Shown here: positions 37,200 through 46,823 of the stretch, piece after piece | How the letters are laid out: each line of letters begins with the position of its first letter | How positions within the stretch are numbered: position 1 is the stretch's first letter | NCBI GenBank assembly: GCA_003956705.1 | Contig: QZCP01000047.1 | Coordinates: 64,819-128,818, forward strand | DNA length: 64,000 bases | Direction: 5' to 3' | From: Brevipalpus yothersi | Taxonomy: Eukaryota > Arthropoda > Arachnida > Trombidiformes > Tenuipalpidae | Notes under the pieces: generated by a model | Database searches by the model: none | Seen by the model: only the letters and a program-made list of their open reading frames with translations | What the model was told of the DNA's origin: nothing | Program-made: the position numbers and the translations under genes

Positions 37200-37858
37200 A
37201 CCCCAAGCTAAAAGTTAGAGGGAAAAAAGTCTTAGAAAGTGGTCCAGATGATAATGTGTTCATCTTTTTCACTGGTGGTGGAGGAAACCAGGGTGTATTC
37301 TTCAAAGAAGATTTCCTTCCTGCTCAGAATATAACTTCAACCCTCAAGCAGATGTATGAGAAGAAGATGTACAACAAGTTGCTGTTCTATCTGGAAGCTG
37401 CTTTTTCTGGCTCGGTGTTCGCTGGTTTTCTGCCTAAAGATATTTCGGTCCTCGCGATTACTGCATGTGGTCCATTCGACTGGGATACTTTTTGCTTCTG
37501 TGATGGTCCTGTAGGGGCATGCTTAGGAGGTGAATTCAGTGTTAATTGGTTGCTTGATTCTGATATTGGAAAAGTTTTCGGAAATGAAACTGTCGGTCAA
37601 CAGTTTTTGAAAACCAAGAAAGAAGCAACAAAGGCTCTCCCGCGGGCATATGGTGATCTTACCATTGCAGATATGCCCTTGTCGGCATTCCATGGACCCT
37701 TGAATCCACCTCCGAAACCCAATCCATACCAAAAGTGTGATGATCCCTTCCTGAATCAGAATCATAAGACTACAGTGCCTCTGAATAAACAAAGATTGGC
37801 TGGAGCTTCTCTCGAAAAAATGGCTAAGCTTCAAAAGGAGTTCAATCATGGATCGTAG

Positions 37859-38879
37859 ATCATTAATAGTTTTAGAATGATTGTTTGATTTGTAAATGAG
37901 GAATCTGCTACTCATTTGATTATTACCACCTCACTATTCGTTCCACTAGTCACTAAGTAGCAGCATCCTAGTTAATGACATAGTTGAGAGCTTACAAACC
38001 CTATTCATTTTGATTGATTGAAATCCTCACCTCTAGCAACTATCTGTTAGATCATCCTCGATAATCAAAATAAATGCAATTCGAGTAGATCCACAGGCAG
38101 AAATTCTCATAAAATGCCGAAGATACAAAAATTGCTTGATTCGAAGGCACTACTGTTGAACCGAGTTTGAATTAGCAAAGTGGACATGGAGAGTCAATCC
38201 TCATGAGGATTCATTTATGAACATTATTTGAATGGCTGTACTTGTGTCACAAATTCTTGATTTCCCAAACAGTAGAGAGCATTAATGTAAGACCTTCTCA
38301 AAGCTATGATCTACTTTGAAATGCACGAATTAGGAAAAATAATACAAGTTTCCGATAAGAGTGGAATCATCTGAGCTAACGAGATAATTTATGAAGTTGT
38401 GAATGTTCCAAAACACCAAAAGTGCCCACCTCAGATAGCTGCTTGCGCTTCATATCAATTGAAACGAGCAAGAATGATGGGCCTAACAAAATCAGTTCTC
38501 CTCAAGATTCTCTTGAAATCTATCTATCATATAACAGTGGATGAAAGTGGGGGAACTTTCTTGTTTGGTTCAACCATTTCATCAGCCTGAAAATCACTCG
38601 GTTTTGTATTAGAATTTTAATGATCAGTTTCATCTACATTCTATGCTTTCCCTGAATAAGAAATTGACATCATGATCATAGATGCATCCTTTCTAAGAAC
38701 AACAATGAAAATAAGTTGATATCTGACTGCTCTGAATAGCTGCCTAGTCTCCACCAACTCCTAAAAATTGCAAAACAGGGATAAAATTCTAAAATAGAGA
38801 TAGAAATCTCAAGGAAAACTCTGGAAATGGATGAAAAAATAAGAAGTGATTGCCGTCTTTCCCCGCCATGAATTTTTAC
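37859..38879. other. Spacer
   Basis: AT-rich sequence downstream of the legumain-like gene. The 63-codon frame at 38399 has no family motif. No gene seen. Confidence 0.6.
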
Positions 38880-39425
38880 CGTTAATCTTTGGCTGAAAAG
38901 CAGCTAACTCTGAGAGACGTTCAGTGCATGTTCCATTATCAATCCATCAGTTATCTGCATAAACATTGCTCCACAAGTTGGGAACCAATCGGTGATCAGT
39001 AGGCGTCTCGTGCAATCTTGTTTACTGGCTGTTTTAGTGAGCAAAGGAATCGCAGATAGCAATTCAACTAGGATATCAATCTGTATACATCACATATGTA
39101 TGATATGGAATAACATTTTACAGATGTAAGCAATGAAAAGCGTTGTGGTCAAACCTCCGAACGAAGCTGCAATCAGGGTAAAAACGTTATTAGGATTGAT
39201 CTTGAATCGACGAGACAAAATAACAACTGTGCAAATCAGCGAGCCTAGCGAGCCAAGCGAGAGATTCGCAAGATTTACAGTGATCATCGATCCAGTCATC
39301 AAATAGATAACCTCATGAAGTGTTAGATCAGAACCTCCAGTTAGAGATATGCATGAAAGGGCCAGAGCAATGAATCTAACTTTCGATGCTCGACACTGAA
39401 CTAGAGCCATATTTCCAACAATCAC
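38880..39425 (-). pseudogene. SLC41 pseudogene fragment, inverted
   Basis: Reading leftward from 39425, MIVGNMALVQCRASKV, then SDLTLHEVIYLMTGSMITVN and SRRFKINPNNV match membrane repeat 1 of SLC41 copy A. It continues in another frame with LLITDWFPTCGAMF and QITDGLIMEHAL to about 38880. It lacks the N-terminus and the second repeat, has small indels (LGSLGS duplication, deleted APMI) and a frame change. PDNIATP has decayed to PNNVFTL. Confidence 0.85.
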
Positions 39426-40118
39426 ACCAATGCATGCTCATGTGATCTTCGATCTCTTTCGATCTTATTATTCATTCTTCATATCTTTTCTAGGAAAACG
39501 TAAATACTGTAGAGGCGTGCATTGGCGATTATCCCGTCGTGGCTATTTTTCAGCGAGGTTCCTTCATCTTAAGATACCGGACGGCTTGTATGATGATTAG
39601 AAAGATTCAATGGCGTAGAATATTAAGCTATTCATTTCAACGATCAAAATATCTCAATATCTGAGCCATTCCAACTGCTTACACGATTCTTATTTTCAGT
39701 TAGCAATAGATTTTGATCGGACAATCATTCACCCAAAGTGACTAACATCAGCTGACTGAAAAGTATTCAGTATGAAGCAAAATCAACAGCATTGGAAGCT
39801 TCAAGGACCTTCGGTTCTATAAAATTGAATGAGTGGAAATTTTTTCGTTCAGCCTTGATCGTAATCAGAGAGCGTAAATTGATTGCATCTTGAGTCCAGA
39901 GATTATTCAAATTTTCCGTTACTTACTTGTTTGCAAATTTCAACTGCTCAGGCACCAAACACTATGGAGAACACAGTGAATAAAGAACCATTGTCATTTC
40001 TGGGTGTATTCTCGGTAAACTTCCAAACTCTACTTTTGATTGTCATTCGATCGATTCAATTGTAGCCGAACTCTTCTTCCAAACTGATTGTCTATCTTGT
40101 TCACTGTCAACCAACATT
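39426..40118. other. Spacer
   Basis: AT-rich spacer between the SLC41 relic (-) and the dehydrogenase relic (+). Small frames only, none convincing. Confidence 0.6.
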
Positions 40119-41248
40119 ATGGATATCAAATGGAGCAACAAGATCACTCCAATAACAGGTCGGTATGTGTGGATAACAATTAGTTTTTCAACTTTGGGCA
40201 ATTCTTCAAGGAGAATTATTGGTGTTATTCATTTATCAAATAATCAATCAAGCTCAAGGGATTGGAGCAGCGATAGCAATTCTCTTCTGCGAATTGGGTG
40301 CTTGAGTTGTTACTACCGGTCATAAGGAGAATCTATTGGCCAAGACAGCCCAAGAGTGTGAGCAAGCCTCACCACAAAGAGAGAAGGTAAGCCATTGATA
40401 TTTTATGATCCAAAATTCAACACATAGAACGAAGTGTAATTACACCAATCCATTTCTCTCCAATCAAACCTCTTGTTGTCAAAGCTGATCTAACAAAAGG
40501 AGATGAGGTGAAAATGTTGGCCGAAACAGTACTCCCCAAACATGGTGGGATAGATATTTTGATCAACAATGTCGGCTTTGGATCATTATGGGGTCTGACC
40601 AGTCCACAGTATTTGGGAAGTTATGAGGCCATGTTCCAATTGAATGTGCGAAGTATCGTTCCAGCTCACCCATCACTAGTCACCTTCTCTGAAAGAACGT
40701 AGAGGTGCCATTGTGAATGTTCCAAGTATTGCTGGCCTCCGACAAGTGAGTTTATATCAACATTCTATCTGATTGTTTAATTACTGATTAATCAATAATA
40801 TTCACCAACCTTCATCAAGACATGCTTTCACTGGTCATACTGTAAGTCAGAAGCTGCTCTCGATATGTACACCAAATGTCTTGCCCGAGAGTTGGCTCCT
40901 GATGCTCGAGTAAATTCACTCAAGTAAGTTGGGCCATCATGCTGCAATATCCAGGAAGATATGAATGATATTGATACTCACTTGATATTAATTTATTTGA
41001 TGATAAATTCTGAATGATTACTCTGCAGCCCAGGACCAGTGTCAACGAAATTCGTTGCAGATATGCTTGGTGGATTATTTCCATTTTTCGATAATGCTCT
41101 TTTCGAAAAATTGGCCCCCTTAGGGCGTTTTGGAACGGCAGAGGAGATGGCTAAAACTTTGGCTTTCCTGGTATCTGATCATAATGCCAACATGACTGGA
41201 TTAGTGATTGTCAGTGATTCTGGAGCGATTATCAAGAAGGATGAATAA
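40119..41248 (+). pseudogene. Short-chain dehydrogenase/reductase pseudogene
   Basis: Recognisable SDR pieces lie in order. A start exon at 40119 (MDIKWSNKITPITG) is followed by QGIGAAIAILFCELGA then a TGA stop and VVTTGH. Next come KADLTKGDEV and GGIDILINNVGFGSLWG (the NNxG motif), a frameshifted RGAIVNVPSIAGLRQ, YCKSEAALDMYTKCLARELA, and the last exon 41029-41248 (NPGPVSTKFVADMLGG to the stop). The in-frame TGA near 40303 and frame changes near 40680 break it. The active-site YxxxK reads YCKSE, losing the Lys. Intron borders (for example after 40387 and 40923) are still visible, so this was a spliced gene that decayed in place. Substrate unknown. Confidence 0.82.
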
Positions 41249-41600
41249 GCAGTTATATAAGACTTTTAGCTCTCCTATCTTATCAAATTTTCGTCCAGAT
41301 CAACTTTTATTATTCTTGGACTTTTGTGAAATAAACATCTACCGAGATAGTTGATCTATCAAGCTGAATTCTTGGTCCAAGTTCCACTTCATATTCAAAG
41401 AATATAGCCGTGTTCAATTTGATAAGACCAATAGTCCTACCTGATTAGATACCAATCACTGTTCATTTACAGTAGACTATCATCTCATCGGTTGGAGCCA
41501 TCGGTCTCATCCCAAGAAAATTGGCTCCAGACTAATCTAAGTTCCAATAATCAAGAATAAAAGTCAAATCACAATTTTTCTCATGGAAATCGATTTAAGA
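41249..41600. other. Flank between the SDR relic and the LTR element
   Basis: Contains AATAAA near 41330, plausibly the old polyadenylation signal of the dehydrogenase. No gene. Confidence 0.5.
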
Positions 41601-41604
41601 CTAC

Positions 41605-42181
41605 TGTGGGAAAATTACTGAACACGATACTAAATAGCACTAAAACTAAGCACGATAGAGCACCGAGCTCAATAACTTCTGACTTCACCAACCTATGAGG
41701 GCCGCTCACGGTTGATAGGCGCACAAAGACCTAAGGGACCGATCGTAGGCAACAGCACACCGAGTGCAACTCAACTAGAGAGTAAAATAAGTTTAATGAG
41801 AGTACTAAGATGGGTACAAAACTACTATGGCCACGGTGGCCAAGAATCGGGCAGAGTGACGACTTGTTCTGGAGGGTAGAAGCAAGTGTCCAGAATGGGA
41901 AACGGTTTCGGCTTTTATACCCTGGGCTCACGGAGAGCCAGGATATGGAAGAGAGAAGGAAGCGGAAGACCAACCGATGGTCAGTAACATCCGTGGGAAC
42001 ATATGTGCAGCATCGCGCTGCCAGATGGTCACGTAGACCAAGGGCCGAAAATATAGGTCAGCAATGAAATATATGAGGAAATAGCATAAGAAGTTGTATC
42101 AAATGTATAAATGCAATTATAAAATGAATTGGATGGATGCTGACGAAGCATCATCGGGGTGGCAGACTAATTCTGCTAACA
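41605..42181 (-). repeat. 3' LTR of the 13 kb retrotransposon
   Basis: 577 bases, with TG...CA ends in element orientation (TGTTAGCAG...CCCACA). A TATAAAAG-type box lies near 41911-41920 on the minus strand. It contains several perfect stem-loops with 5-base loops (41828-41842, 41925-41939, 42007-42021, 42026-42040, 42136-42152). The 80- and 85-codon frames in it are incidental. Confidence 0.95.
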
Positions 42182-42243
42182 GACCCCCGTTCCATGACCA
42201 TGACACCACCTCGATGATGGTGAGAAAGCAGGAATGACGATGA

Positions 42244-45200
42244 TCATGGCTTGTTCTTGTCTTTCGTAGACTTCTTTGCCTTGGTCTTACCACTCACGAG
42301 AGTGGGACATGTACGATGTCGTACTGCTGGATTGAGGATGGAAGTTCCAGGAACTGAGCTGGTGGTCACACCGAGTGACTGTTGCAAATGTGGTGATAAA
42401 CCACGAGTCGATTGACGTCGTGCAGGCTTGGTGATTTTCGAACTCGATGAGCCAGCTTTGGATTTTGCTTTCTGCGGTGTTTGAGAGGATTGAGAAGTAG
42501 AGCTTTGAGAGCTGAGAGTTGAGGACTCTAGTTGACCAGGCAAGTCTTGGGAAGAGAGATCCAGGGCAGCTGCTGGTTGATGCGGATCATTAGCTTGAGG
42601 TGATTCAGTGGTCTCGGGTGGAATAATTGGTTGCCCTGCGGGAGGTGAGAGAGGAGAAAATCCAGGGCTCTCATCCATGGCTTGATCCGTGGTGTGAGAG
42701 CTTTGTGATGGGCTTTTCCGAGCGATTGCTGGCTGGGAAAAGGTGAAAACCATAGATTCTGGCACCTCTTGGATTCCATGTTCTGCCATGGAATTAATTT
42801 GGGCATCGATCTCGGGATCTCGAGATGGAACAACTGCTTCATCGAAAAGAGAGGAAGCAGCAGAAAAGGCGAGTTCTTCTGAGGCACTATTCAAGTGTTC
42901 GTCTATTAATTGAGCATTCTGTTCGTCAGTAAGCTCCAGGGTTCCAGAAGGGAAAATGAGCAGAACTTCCTCTGGAAGAACTGATGATGCGGATGATGGA
43001 GGAGGAGCAGGAGGATGCTGAAGAGGAATCACAACCTGTTCGTTAGGTTGAAGGCTCGGTGCCACAGATTCTTCTACTGGATTATTGTTATCAGCAGGAT
43101 TTTGAGCATTGTTTTGAGCATTATGCGCACCGAGCGCATCATCCCAGTCGATGGGAGAAAGTTCACGATCGTCGTGAAATCGATCTAGATTTTCAATATC
43201 TTCTCGTCGAACTTCCCTACCTACTCGTAGAGGAGGTTCGAGATCAGGATCACTTGATGGAGATGGATGGTGAGTTTTCCATTCATCAGGATTAGCATAC
43301 CCACGACCGTGATTCCATTGTGGTGGACAGTCGGAGGGACAATATTGCTCATACGTAATGAGAGTAGCTGGCCATGGGCGACGGTTTTGAGCGTACAAAG
43401 CTAGGCGCCTTGCAACCCATGTATTCCCCATCCATTGGTACTGGGGTTCTTCGATGAGAGGTCGAGAGAGAAAAAAGAATTTGATGGCCAATTTGGCAGT
43501 GTAAGACGGAGGATGATGATCGAAAGCGTAATCAATTCTCTCGTTGAGAAGAAGATGCACGATGCATCGGAAACTGATGGGTTGGAGTGATGTGTAGGGT
43601 GAATAAAATCGGCAAAGATCTACGAGCTTTGGCCGTATGACAGACATTTGATCAGGTGAATATCCTAAAGTGAGCAAATGGGCTTCAGGTGTGGTGCCGA
43701 CGACGAGTCGAGCAGTGGCAATGTATTCGGTGACTTGTTTAATGGCAGTTGCTGGATTCTGTCCAGTCCGGATTTGTCTCCACGACAATCCATGAGAAGT
43801 GGTATGAAAGTTCATGATGCACTCTTTAGGGTGCTTAATAAAAGTTTCAAATACTACAGTGCCATCGTTCCGTACGATGGAAACCCATACACTACGAAGA
43901 GATGCTTCTTCTTCGCCTGGGTATCGGGTGAGAACGGAGGCTGAGTATAATGCGATAACAGCATCTACAGGATAGCTGTGATCTTGATTGGATGCAATAA
44001 TTTTGTCCATCCATTCTGGAAGCAGTGGAGGTTCAGCTGATGGTCTCCAGCGCCAAACATCAGCTCTGTTTCTGACAGTATGGGTGTTGAGGACAAACTG
44101 TGGAGCATTCGATTTGAACTTGAAATCGATGTTTAATTGATCAAAATATTGGCGCATAAATTCCAACTGTGTTGGAGTCAATCTACCTCGAACATCTTCT
44201 CGAATATGATGACGAGGGGCAAGAATCATCTTTCGACGCTGATTCTTGTCTTGCGGTGCAATACTGGCGGAATCAGACGAGTAAGATGATGATGTGGATG
44301 CTGCTGATGATGATGATGGAATATGTACAGTAGGCTGAGTAGGCCATCGCTGCATTCCCTTACGAATCTCGGTGATCGTAGGAGGGGGCATCATGTGGCG
44401 TATATCAGGATAGCCACCATGGAGGTATTCATCGACAGCTTCGCCGAATGCTCTTTCGAATTCTGGAGTATTCTTCGATGTAGAAGCTCCCGTTGGAAAA
44501 TGAGGTTTAGGTGGTCCATCATAAGGCTTTGGACCAAAAGGAGGTGCACACGATGTGCTAGTCCTCGGTGGACTTTCTCTCGCAGCGATTTTTGGTGCTG
44601 TATGGCGAGGGCTAGAAGTTGAAGATCGTTCATCAGCTTCGAACGGATTGTACCGATTGAGAACTTCGGCAAATTGACGTCTACGCTCTTCGTGAGCAGC
44701 ATTACTGGCTTGTTCATCAGACGAACTGATGGGCAAGAATCCGGGATCTGATGGAGTTACCGATGATGGTCTGTTCCAGCCCGATGCAACGTTATGCGAT
44801 CGGTTACAATTGTCTCCGGATGCAGATTCTTGGATGCTGACAATTTCTGGTGATGCTCTTTCGGAAACAGTCTGAGAGAGTAGCACTGGTACTGGTACCG
44901 GTGATGGTGAACTGGCAGTAATTGCTGGAACATTACGGTGATGAGGTGAGGATTCAACTTGCATAGGTCTCGGTGACCTCGGTACTGTCTTTCGTGGACA
45001 GTTTTCCTTTGCTTGAGCAAGCGTTTTGTTCAAGCTGAGGCAATCATTGGTGGTGATTAACAGATCATAATCGGGGTAGTCGAAGCATTCACCTTGATTA
45101 CAGGTGGCAACATGACTTTCGTAGTCATCATAGAGCAAGTTGGCATTGCAATTAGATCGTGGACAAATGAAGTATGTGCATCGATATGCATCAGAAATGT

Positions 45201-45585
45201 CAATTGGTAGTGGTCCTTCTTCACCATACCGATTACTTGGAAGGCATTCCAAGCACACAAAACTACCATCTCCACGGAGGAGAGAAGCAAGAGGAAGAGC
45301 GGCTTTGAACTCTTTTAAAATTGCGTAACAAGCAGCACAATAAAGTGATGAACAGTTACGGCAACTGATGATTCCACGAACAAAGTGGATGCAAAGTTTG
45401 CATAGAAATCGATCGTCATCGATGATTGCTGATGTTACATGTTCCTCGCGGAATCCATGTACATTTACTTTCGACAGAAGTCGAAGCAACGGTTGCCTGT
45501 ACTTCATCCGAATTAGCAGTTTGATTATGGATGAATAGTCCATTGTAGGCACTGGTTGAGCTTCGCGCTCAGATGACGATGACAT
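42244..45585 (-). CDS. ORF3 of the retrotransposon: RING-like/TRAF-type zinc-finger protein with an inactive exonuclease-like domain
   Basis: From the first ATG at 45585 the product is 1,113 residues. Residues about 60-115 form a RING-like finger of paired cysteines (CKLC, CRNC, YCAAC, FVCLEC) with Cys where a His is usual. Residues about 130-160 form a TRAF-type finger (YRCTYFICPRSNC, then HVATC). A long Ser/Pro-rich linker follows. Residues about 525-720 resemble DEDDh exonucleases of the REXO/ISG20 kind (AVIALYSASV, VWVSIVRNDGTVVFETFIK, ARLVVGTTPEAHLLTL), but the ALDCE-type acidic motif reads ALYSAS and the others are also lost. The rest is Pro/Ser/Gln-rich with a Lys-rich end (KTKAKKSTKDKNK). 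No signal peptide or membrane segment, so not an envelope protein. The frame is open for 308 more codons upstream but without ATG. Role unknown; the RING hints at ubiquitin transfer. Confidence 0.75.
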   Translation of the reverse strand: MSSSSEREAQPVPTMDYSSIIKLLIRMKYRQPLLRLLSKVNVHGFREEHVTSAIIDDDRFLCKLCIHFVRGIISCRNCSSLYCAACYAILKEFKAALPLASLLRGDGSFVCLECLPSNRYGEEGPLPIDISDAYRCTYFICPRSNCNANLLYDDYESHVATCNQGECFDYPDYDLLITTNDCLSLNKTLAQAKENCPRKTVPRSPRPMQVESSPHHRNVPAITASSPSPVPVPVLLSQTVSERASPEIVSIQESASGDNCNRSHNVASGWNRPSSVTPSDPGFLPISSSDEQASNAAHEERRRQFAEVLNRYNPFEADERSSTSSPRHTAPKIAARESPPRTSTSCAPPFGPKPYDGPPKPHFPTGASTSKNTPEFERAFGEAVDEYLHGGYPDIRHMMPPPTITEIRKGMQRWPTQPTVHIPSSSSAASTSSSYSSDSASIAPQDKNQRRKMILAPRHHIREDVRGRLTPTQLEFMRQYFDQLNIDFKFKSNAPQFVLNTHTVRNRADVWRWRPSAEPPLLPEWMDKIIASNQDHSYPVDAVIALYSASVLTRYPGEEEASLRSVWVSIVRNDGTVVFETFIKHPKECIMNFHTTSHGLSWRQIRTGQNPATAIKQVTEYIATARLVVGTTPEAHLLTLGYSPDQMSVIRPKLVDLCRFYSPYTSLQPISFRCIVHLLLNERIDYAFDHHPPSYTAKLAIKFFFLSRPLIEEPQYQWMGNTWVARRLALYAQNRRPWPATLITYEQYCPSDCPPQWNHGRGYANPDEWKTHHPSPSSDPDLEPPLRVGREVRREDIENLDRFHDDRELSPIDWDDALGAHNAQNNAQNPADNNNPVEESVAPSLQPNEQVVIPLQHPPAPPPSSASSVLPEEVLLIFPSGTLELTDEQNAQLIDEHLNSASEELAFSAASSLFDEAVVPSRDPEIDAQINSMAEHGIQEVPESMVFTFSQPAIARKSPSQSSHTTDQAMDESPGFSPLSPPAGQPIIPPETTESPQANDPHQPAAALDLSSQDLPGQLESSTLSSQSSTSQSSQTPQKAKSKAGSSSSKITKPARRQSTRGLSPHLQQSLGVTTSSVPGTSILNPAVRHRTCPTLVSGKTKAKKSTKDKNKP

Positions 45586-46823
45586 ATCAATGATGGTCAC
45601 GGAGACCGGTGAATATCTAGTCAGTAAATGTTTATACAATTGATCCTGAAGATCAAAAATTGATGAAGATGAACTGCACGGAGCAGTGATGAAAGTAAAG
45701 AGGAAACGGAAGTTGAGAAGTGGTTCCGGAGCAACGGATGCTTTGAGACCGGAAGATGATGCAATATACGTACTGTGGTTACGTAAAGTAAATGGAATAA
45801 TACTGCACGTAGCAGTCAAATGATAAACACTACGCGTGTTTCTGTTCGATCTCGACAACAGGAAAAGTTTATTCTGAATATGATCTCGGATCGTTTGGAA
45901 TTTCTTTTCAAACTTACAGATTTGTGTGGCACAATGTTGCAGCCGATTTTTAATGATGGGAACGATGAAGTAGGTGATCTGATGTGGTGATGATGAACGG
46001 AAAAACGTGAAGAATGACTCTTCATCGAGAAGAGAATGGAAAGATGAGGATGCAGTGTGATCACGGAGATCACAACTCAAAGTTTTTCGATCAATTGCTT
46101 CGCGCAATGATTCACCACAATAAACAAGAGTTTTCAAACTTTTTCGATGATTATTTTTGCGAGAATATAATGTGTAATCATCAGGCTCACCATCGCAAAG
46201 ATGTATATACACACGTACACTTTGTCGATGGACTCGCTCGCAACTGGTTCTTGAACTGGTGGCATTTTGCCAGTGATGTGAACGGCACACAAAGTGATGA
46301 TAAAGATGAGGATCATCAAGATGATTGTCATATGGATGATCACGGTGATCGGAAAAAGTCACTTTAACTTGATGAGGATGCACAAGGAGATGAAGATGAT
46401 GATCACACGGAGTGATGAAATGTTCAAAGTTATTTGCATGAAGCAAAGATGAAGCACAAATGTCTATGCTTTGGCTACGGAAGCCTATGGTCAATTGACA
46501 CACTAACACACTGTAATCACACAGAGTGATTCGAAGGAAAACTTCGAGTGAAGTTGTTGACTCGTGTCAAGAAACTTACTGAGGTGGTTTTCTGGTGGTA
46601 CTAGAGTTTTAACCAACCTCGAGAACGGTAATACAGCGTGTGCTCCGTGAGCAACAGAACGAAGGAGGTGCATCCATATGAAGCCAACAGTAGAGTTGGA
46701 CGGATAGGGAAATAACGACCTAAGTACATGGTCATGCAGTGGAAACTTATGGCAGTACACATTATGTGGTAGAAGAGAACTGCATGCGAGCGCTGGAATT
46801 TCCCTGCCAATACTTCGATCGGT
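45586..46823 (-). other. Region between pol and ORF3
   Basis: Contains a 308-codon open extension of the ORF3 frame (to 46509) with no ATG, rich in His/Asp because of GATGATG-type sequence. It also has several of the micro-hairpins (46056-46074, 46402-46416, 46515-46531). It could hold a splice acceptor for ORF3 mRNA or be untranslated. Confidence 0.5.

Larger units (their letters stand above)
35687..37858 (+). pseudogene. Legumain-like (peptidase C13) gene, catalytically dead and split by a solo LTR
   Basis: The first piece, 35687-36050, has a signal peptide (MKSIWCLHFILCLSDLIVA) and legumain blocks NWAVLVSGGYGYLNYR, CHAYQDLVAHGIP, MMYDDIVND and DVYQGVVKDFTGEDVT. The second, from 37200 to the stop at 37858, has VLESGPDDNVFIFFT, then the caspase-like core to EFSVNWLLDSDI. 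A 1,143-base LTR lies exactly between, and the two pieces share one frame once it is discounted. Both catalytic residues are missing: the family DHGS His block reads TGGGGNQG, and the EACESGS Cys block reads LEAAFSGS. The C-terminal prodomain of about 110 residues is absent. Active legumains cut after Asn in lysosomes or gut; this one could not. The ORF extension past 36050 is LTR sequence. Confidence 0.88.

Noticed and set aside
41731..42067. Open frames of 80 and 85 codons in the 3' LTR, repeated in the 5' LTR (54441-54777)
   Set aside because: They recur only because the LTRs are duplicates. They overlap on opposite strands across the promoter and have no domain features.
42528..45290. Several 75-120 codon frames overlapping ORF3 in other frames
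   Set aside because: Shadows of the long ORF3 frame; the cysteine and exonuclease-like motifs occur only in the ORF3 frame.
42244..45585. ORF3 as a retroviral-type envelope gene
   Set aside because: It has no signal peptide, no transmembrane segment and no furin-type site, and it carries zinc-finger motifs instead.
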